Shown: positions 39,827 to 42,166 of the stretch, piece by piece
Numbering within the stretch: the stretch's first letter is position 1
Layout: each line of letters opens with the position of its first letter
Source of the DNA: Streptomyces sp. ISL-66
Lineage (GTDB): Bacteria > Actinomycetota > Actinomycetes > Streptomycetales > Streptomycetaceae
NCBI RefSeq assembly: GCF_018614135.1
Contig: NZ_JAGGOW010000181.1
Coordinates: 1-42,166 of the forward strand
Length of the DNA stretch: 42,166 nucleotides
Direction of reading: 5' to 3'
The notes under the pieces: model-generated
Seen by the model: the letters and a program-made list of their open reading frames with translations, nothing else
Database searches by the model: none
Told to the model about the DNA's origin: nothing
Program-made: the position numbers and the translations under genes

Positions 39827-41734
39827 TCACGTCTGGTGCTCCGACTGGGCGAGGCCGAAGCCCCGTTGGAAGGCCGCCATCAGGCCGGGATCGTGCACGG
39901 GCTGCTCCGCGCCGGTGTCGTGGGCCACCCGGGGTACGGGGGCCTCGCGCAGCTCGGGTGCGAGATGGTGCTGGGCCCTCCGCCGGGGCAGCGGCGGCCG
40001 CTCCCCACCGGCCCGGGCAGCCGGCACGGGCAGCCGCACGGGCAGCGGCACGGGGGGCGGCGGTGCGGGAGCCGGCGCGGGGGCCGGCCGGGGCACCGCC
40101 AGCGGCGGCACGGAAGCCACCGCGGGCGCCTGAACCGGTAGTTGGACCGGCACCTGGGCCGACACCTGAGCCGGCGCTTGGGCCGGCACTTGGCCGGGCA
40201 CCGTGGCCGGCCCCGGGACGGGCGCGGGCACCACCGACATCGGAGGCTGCTGCCGCTGCCGTGGCCGCTCCACCGGCTCCTCCACCGATCGCTCCACCGA
40301 CCGCTCCACCGGCGCCACGCCTTCGGCCGGTTCCCCGGCCCCCCACCCCGTACGGGTCCCCGCCCCCGGCACGTCGACGGCCCACGCCGGTGCGGCCGAA
40401 GGCGCGCCGGAAGGCTCCGTCCGGGGCAGGCTCACGCGTACCGGCTCCAGCGACGGGGCCCCCGTCTCCTCCCCGGTCCCCCACGAGGTGGCCCGGGAGC
40501 CGCCCAGGGCATCGGCCGCGCTCGGGGCCTGCGCCCCCAGCAGCTCCTGGGGCAGGACGAGGACGGCGAGGACGCCGCCGTAGATGTTGGACTTGAGCTC
40601 GACGGCGATCCCGTGCCGCCGGGCCAGCGCGGAGACGACGAACAGACCGATCCGCCCGTCCGCCAGCAGGTGCCGGACGCTGATCTGGTCGGGGTCGCCC
40701 AGCAGGGCGTTCATCCTGTGCGCTTCCTCGGGCGGCATCCCGAGGCCCCGGTCCTCCACTTCGACCGCGATCCCCGCGGTGACCCGCTCCGCGCGCAGCA
40801 CGACATCGGTGTCCGGAGCGGAGAACACCGTGGCGTTCTCGACGAGTTCGGCGAGCAGGTGCACGACGTCGGCGACGGCGTGCCCGCGGACCGTGCCGCC
40901 CGCCGGCGGCACGACCTTGACCCGGGTGTACTGCTCCACCTCCGCGACCGCGGAGCGCAGGACCTCGCTGAGGTCGATGGGCCGGGTCCACTGCCGGCGC
41001 GAGGCGGCGCCTCCGAGCACGGCGAGGTTCTCGGCATGGCGGCGGATCCGGGTGGCGAGGTGGTCGACGTGGAAGAGCTCCCTGAGCAGATCCGGGTCCT
41101 CGACCGTGTCCTCCAGGTCGTCCAGCAGCGAGATCTCGCGGTGGACGAGGGACTGGAGGCGGCGGGCGAGGTTGACGAAGACCTCGACCTTGCGGTCGCT
41201 GTCGGACGGGGTGACCGGGCCGCCCAGCCGGATCAGGGTCGCGTGCGCCTGTTCGCGGGCTCCGCGCAGTTCTTGGGAGAGCAGCCAGAACTCGTCCACT
41301 CCCGCCGTGTCGCCGCCGGACGCCGACCCACCGGGGCCGCCGGGGCCGCCGCGCACCGGACGGGCCGGGAGCTCCCCGCACTCCAGCCGCTCGGCGACCG
41401 TACGCAGCTCCTGGCGCCCGCGGACGCTGGAGCGGCGCAGCGCCTCGCAGCGGTCGCGGACGGTGTTGGCGGCCCGCTGGGCCCCGAGCAGGGCGGCCGC
41501 GAGCGCGCCGACGACGAGCAGGGCACAGCCGGTGAGCACCGGCCAGAGCCTGGCGTCGCGGGCACCCGCGCCGCCGCCGAGCTGGAGCGTGAAGATGACG
41601 GCTGCGGCTCCGCTGAGCCCGGCGGCGAGCGTGGGCAGCACGGCGGAGCGGATCAGCTGGGGGCGTATCTGCCGGCCGGGACCGGGGACGGCGTGTCTCG
41701 ACGGGGAGTGGCGGGCGGCGCGGAGTCCGGACAT
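39827..41734 (-). CDS. cvnA: Conservon histidine-kinase-like membrane protein CvnA
   Basis: A 635-residue membrane protein. Two helices (about 31-51 and 64-84) with a very short loop, then a coiled region and a HATPase domain: HLLAELVENATVFSAPDTDV (N box) and VEVEDRGLGMP (G1). The stretch LVHREISLLDDLEDTVEDPD stands where a kinase has its H box, as in the nitrate/sulfonate-sensor-like conservon class, so ATP binding is likely and phosphotransfer uncertain. Residues about 400-600 are a Pro/Val/Ala-rich disordered tail with PVPAP, QVPAQ and RSVERSVEEPVER repeats. First gene of the operon; a 21-bp dyad lies 43 bp upstream of ATG 41734. Confidence 0.94.
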   Translation of the reverse strand: MSGLRAARHSPSRHAVPGPGRQIRPQLIRSAVLPTLAAGLSGAAAVIFTLQLGGGAGARDARLWPVLTGCALLVVGALAAALLGAQRAANTVRDRCEALRRSSVRGRQELRTVAERLECGELPARPVRGGPGGPGGSASGGDTAGVDEFWLLSQELRGAREQAHATLIRLGGPVTPSDSDRKVEVFVNLARRLQSLVHREISLLDDLEDTVEDPDLLRELFHVDHLATRIRRHAENLAVLGGAASRRQWTRPIDLSEVLRSAVAEVEQYTRVKVVPPAGGTVRGHAVADVVHLLAELVENATVFSAPDTDVVLRAERVTAGIAVEVEDRGLGMPPEEAHRMNALLGDPDQISVRHLLADGRIGLFVVSALARRHGIAVELKSNIYGGVLAVLVLPQELLGAQAPSAADALGGSRATSWGTGEETGAPSLEPVRVSLPRTEPSGAPSAAPAWAVDVPGAGTRTGWGAGEPAEGVAPVERSVERSVEEPVERPRQRQQPPMSVVPAPVPGPATVPGQVPAQAPAQVSAQVPVQLPVQAPAVASVPPLAVPRPAPAPAPAPPPPVPLPVRLPVPAARAGGERPPLPRRRAQHHLAPELREAPVPRVAHDTGAEQPVHDPGLMAAFQRGFGLAQSEHQT

Positions 41735-41776
41735 CTTCGTCCTCGGTCAGTGGGGCCCGGCCCCGGGCGTCCCGGG

Positions 41777-41797
41777 ATCCGGTGTTGATCACCGGAT
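41777..41797. promoter_or_regulatory. 8-bp dyad upstream of cvnA
   Basis: ATCCGGTG and CACCGGAT flank TTGAT, 43-63 bp before the cvnA start. It could be an operator or a 5'-leader hairpin; the regulator is unknown. Confidence 0.45.
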
Positions 41798-41985
41798 ACC
41801 CACGCTAGACCGCACGCTCCCGCCCCCGGCGGCCAGTTGGGGAACTTGCCCCGGGTGCTTCCCGCTCCCGATGGAGCGCTCGCACGACAGCCCGAATGCG
41901 CCGGTGGCGCGTACGCCCGTACACCCGGGGGCGCGCGCCACCCGTCCGGACCGCCCCACGCGCCCCACCCGGCCCGGCCGGCCGC

Positions 41986-42045
41986 CCGGGGCAATACGGC
42001 TGGGCCGCCCGGCCACCGGGGCAATACAGCTGGGGCCGCCCGGCC
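41986..42045. repeat. 30-bp direct repeat (two copies)
   Basis: CCGGGGCAATACGGCTGGG plus CCGCCCGGCC at 41986-42014 is repeated at 42016-42045 with one substitution and one extra G. It lies right after the stop of the partial gene at the window end; each copy contains short GC inverted segments (GGCCGGGC / CCGCCCGG) and may act as a terminator on the - strand. The rest of 41798-41985 shows no gene. Confidence 0.6.
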
Positions 42046-42046
42046 G

Positions 42047-42166
42047 CTACGAGCCCACCGCCTCCGGCTCCTCCCGGGACACGGCAGGCCGCTCGGCCAC
42101 GGGCGGGACGGCCGGAGCCAGCGCCACGGGCGCCGGCGCGGCCGCCACGAACGGCCGCCACCACGG
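42047..42166 (-). CDS. 3' end of an unidentified gene (partial)
   Basis: The last 39 codons of a gene that starts beyond the window. The frame reads PWWRPFVAAAPAPVALAPAV then PPVAERPAVSREEPEAVGS and a TAG at 42049-42047. All but a few codons end in G or C, supporting a real coding end. The Pro/Ala-rich C-terminal tail gives no family. It is on the same strand as the conservon but 312 bp upstream. Confidence 0.55.
   Translation of the reverse strand, partial: PWWRPFVAAAPAPVALAPAVPPVAERPAVSREEPEAVGS

Noticed and set aside
39789..41792. Extension of the CvnB frame to 810 codons
   Set aside because: The extra 5' part is an Arg/Pro-rich shadow of cvnA; a good ribosome binding site marks ATG 39788 as the real start.

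Overview
The window is high-GC actinobacterial chromosome, almost certainly Streptomyces. The protein-coding genes use G or C at nearly every third codon position, starts are often GTG, neighbouring genes overlap by ATGA or GTGA, and several families typical of Streptomyces are present: a conservon (cvnA-D), a GH46 chitosanase, a Tat-exported phosphocholine-type phospholipase C, a terpene cyclase/P450 pair and an M9 collagenase.

Left part (1 to about 19 kb) looks like ordinary chromosome. It opens with a + operon (family 2 glycosyltransferase end, DUF2064 protein, methyltransferase). A - group follows with a membrane cytochrome/molybdopterin oxidoreductase and a small membrane protein, and then a methyltransferase with a His-rich N-terminal tail. 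Next come a GT87-type mannosyltransferase, chitosanase, CorA, a small lipoprotein-like protein, a HTH-TOBE regulator, the divergent lysG/lysE pair, a universal stress protein operon, a tandem Nudix protein, phospholipase C, and a PhzF-MFS operon facing an ArsR-type regulator.

Middle part (about 19.0 to 35.1 kb) is accessory DNA ending at a tRNA-Pro gene. It mixes working genes with debris: an IS5-type transposase in three frames, a frameshifted PD-(D/E)XK-like remnant, the left end of an IS256-type element, shards of two tyrosine integrases and a truncated DDE transposase. Inside it sit a cold-shock protein, a small secreted chitin-binding-like protein, and a probable terpenoid locus: P450 and class I terpene cyclase (overlapping start/stop), a secreted CocE/NonD hydrolase, a macrolide-type glycosyltransferase, and a convergent MFS exporter/SGNH hydrolase operon. 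A very short secreted M9 collagenase lies near the right end. The integrase fragment points at tRNA-Pro(GGG), so this looks like a decayed integrative element.

Right part (35.1 to 42.2 kb) returns to conserved chromosome: a split transketolase (two adjacent genes), a YjbR/MmcQ protein, and a complete conservon cvnA-B-C-D followed by a GAF-domain gene, then the 3' end of one more - strand gene.

Two themes recur. Short in-frame tandem repeats (12, 15-18 bp) have expanded parts of several proteins, and a 17-bp tandem array runs across the stop codon of the phospholipase gene. The most interesting candidate system is the terpene cyclase/P450/glycosyltransferase/exporter neighbourhood, whose cyclase has an unusual aspartate-rich motif. 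All family calls are from reading the sequence; no searches were run.
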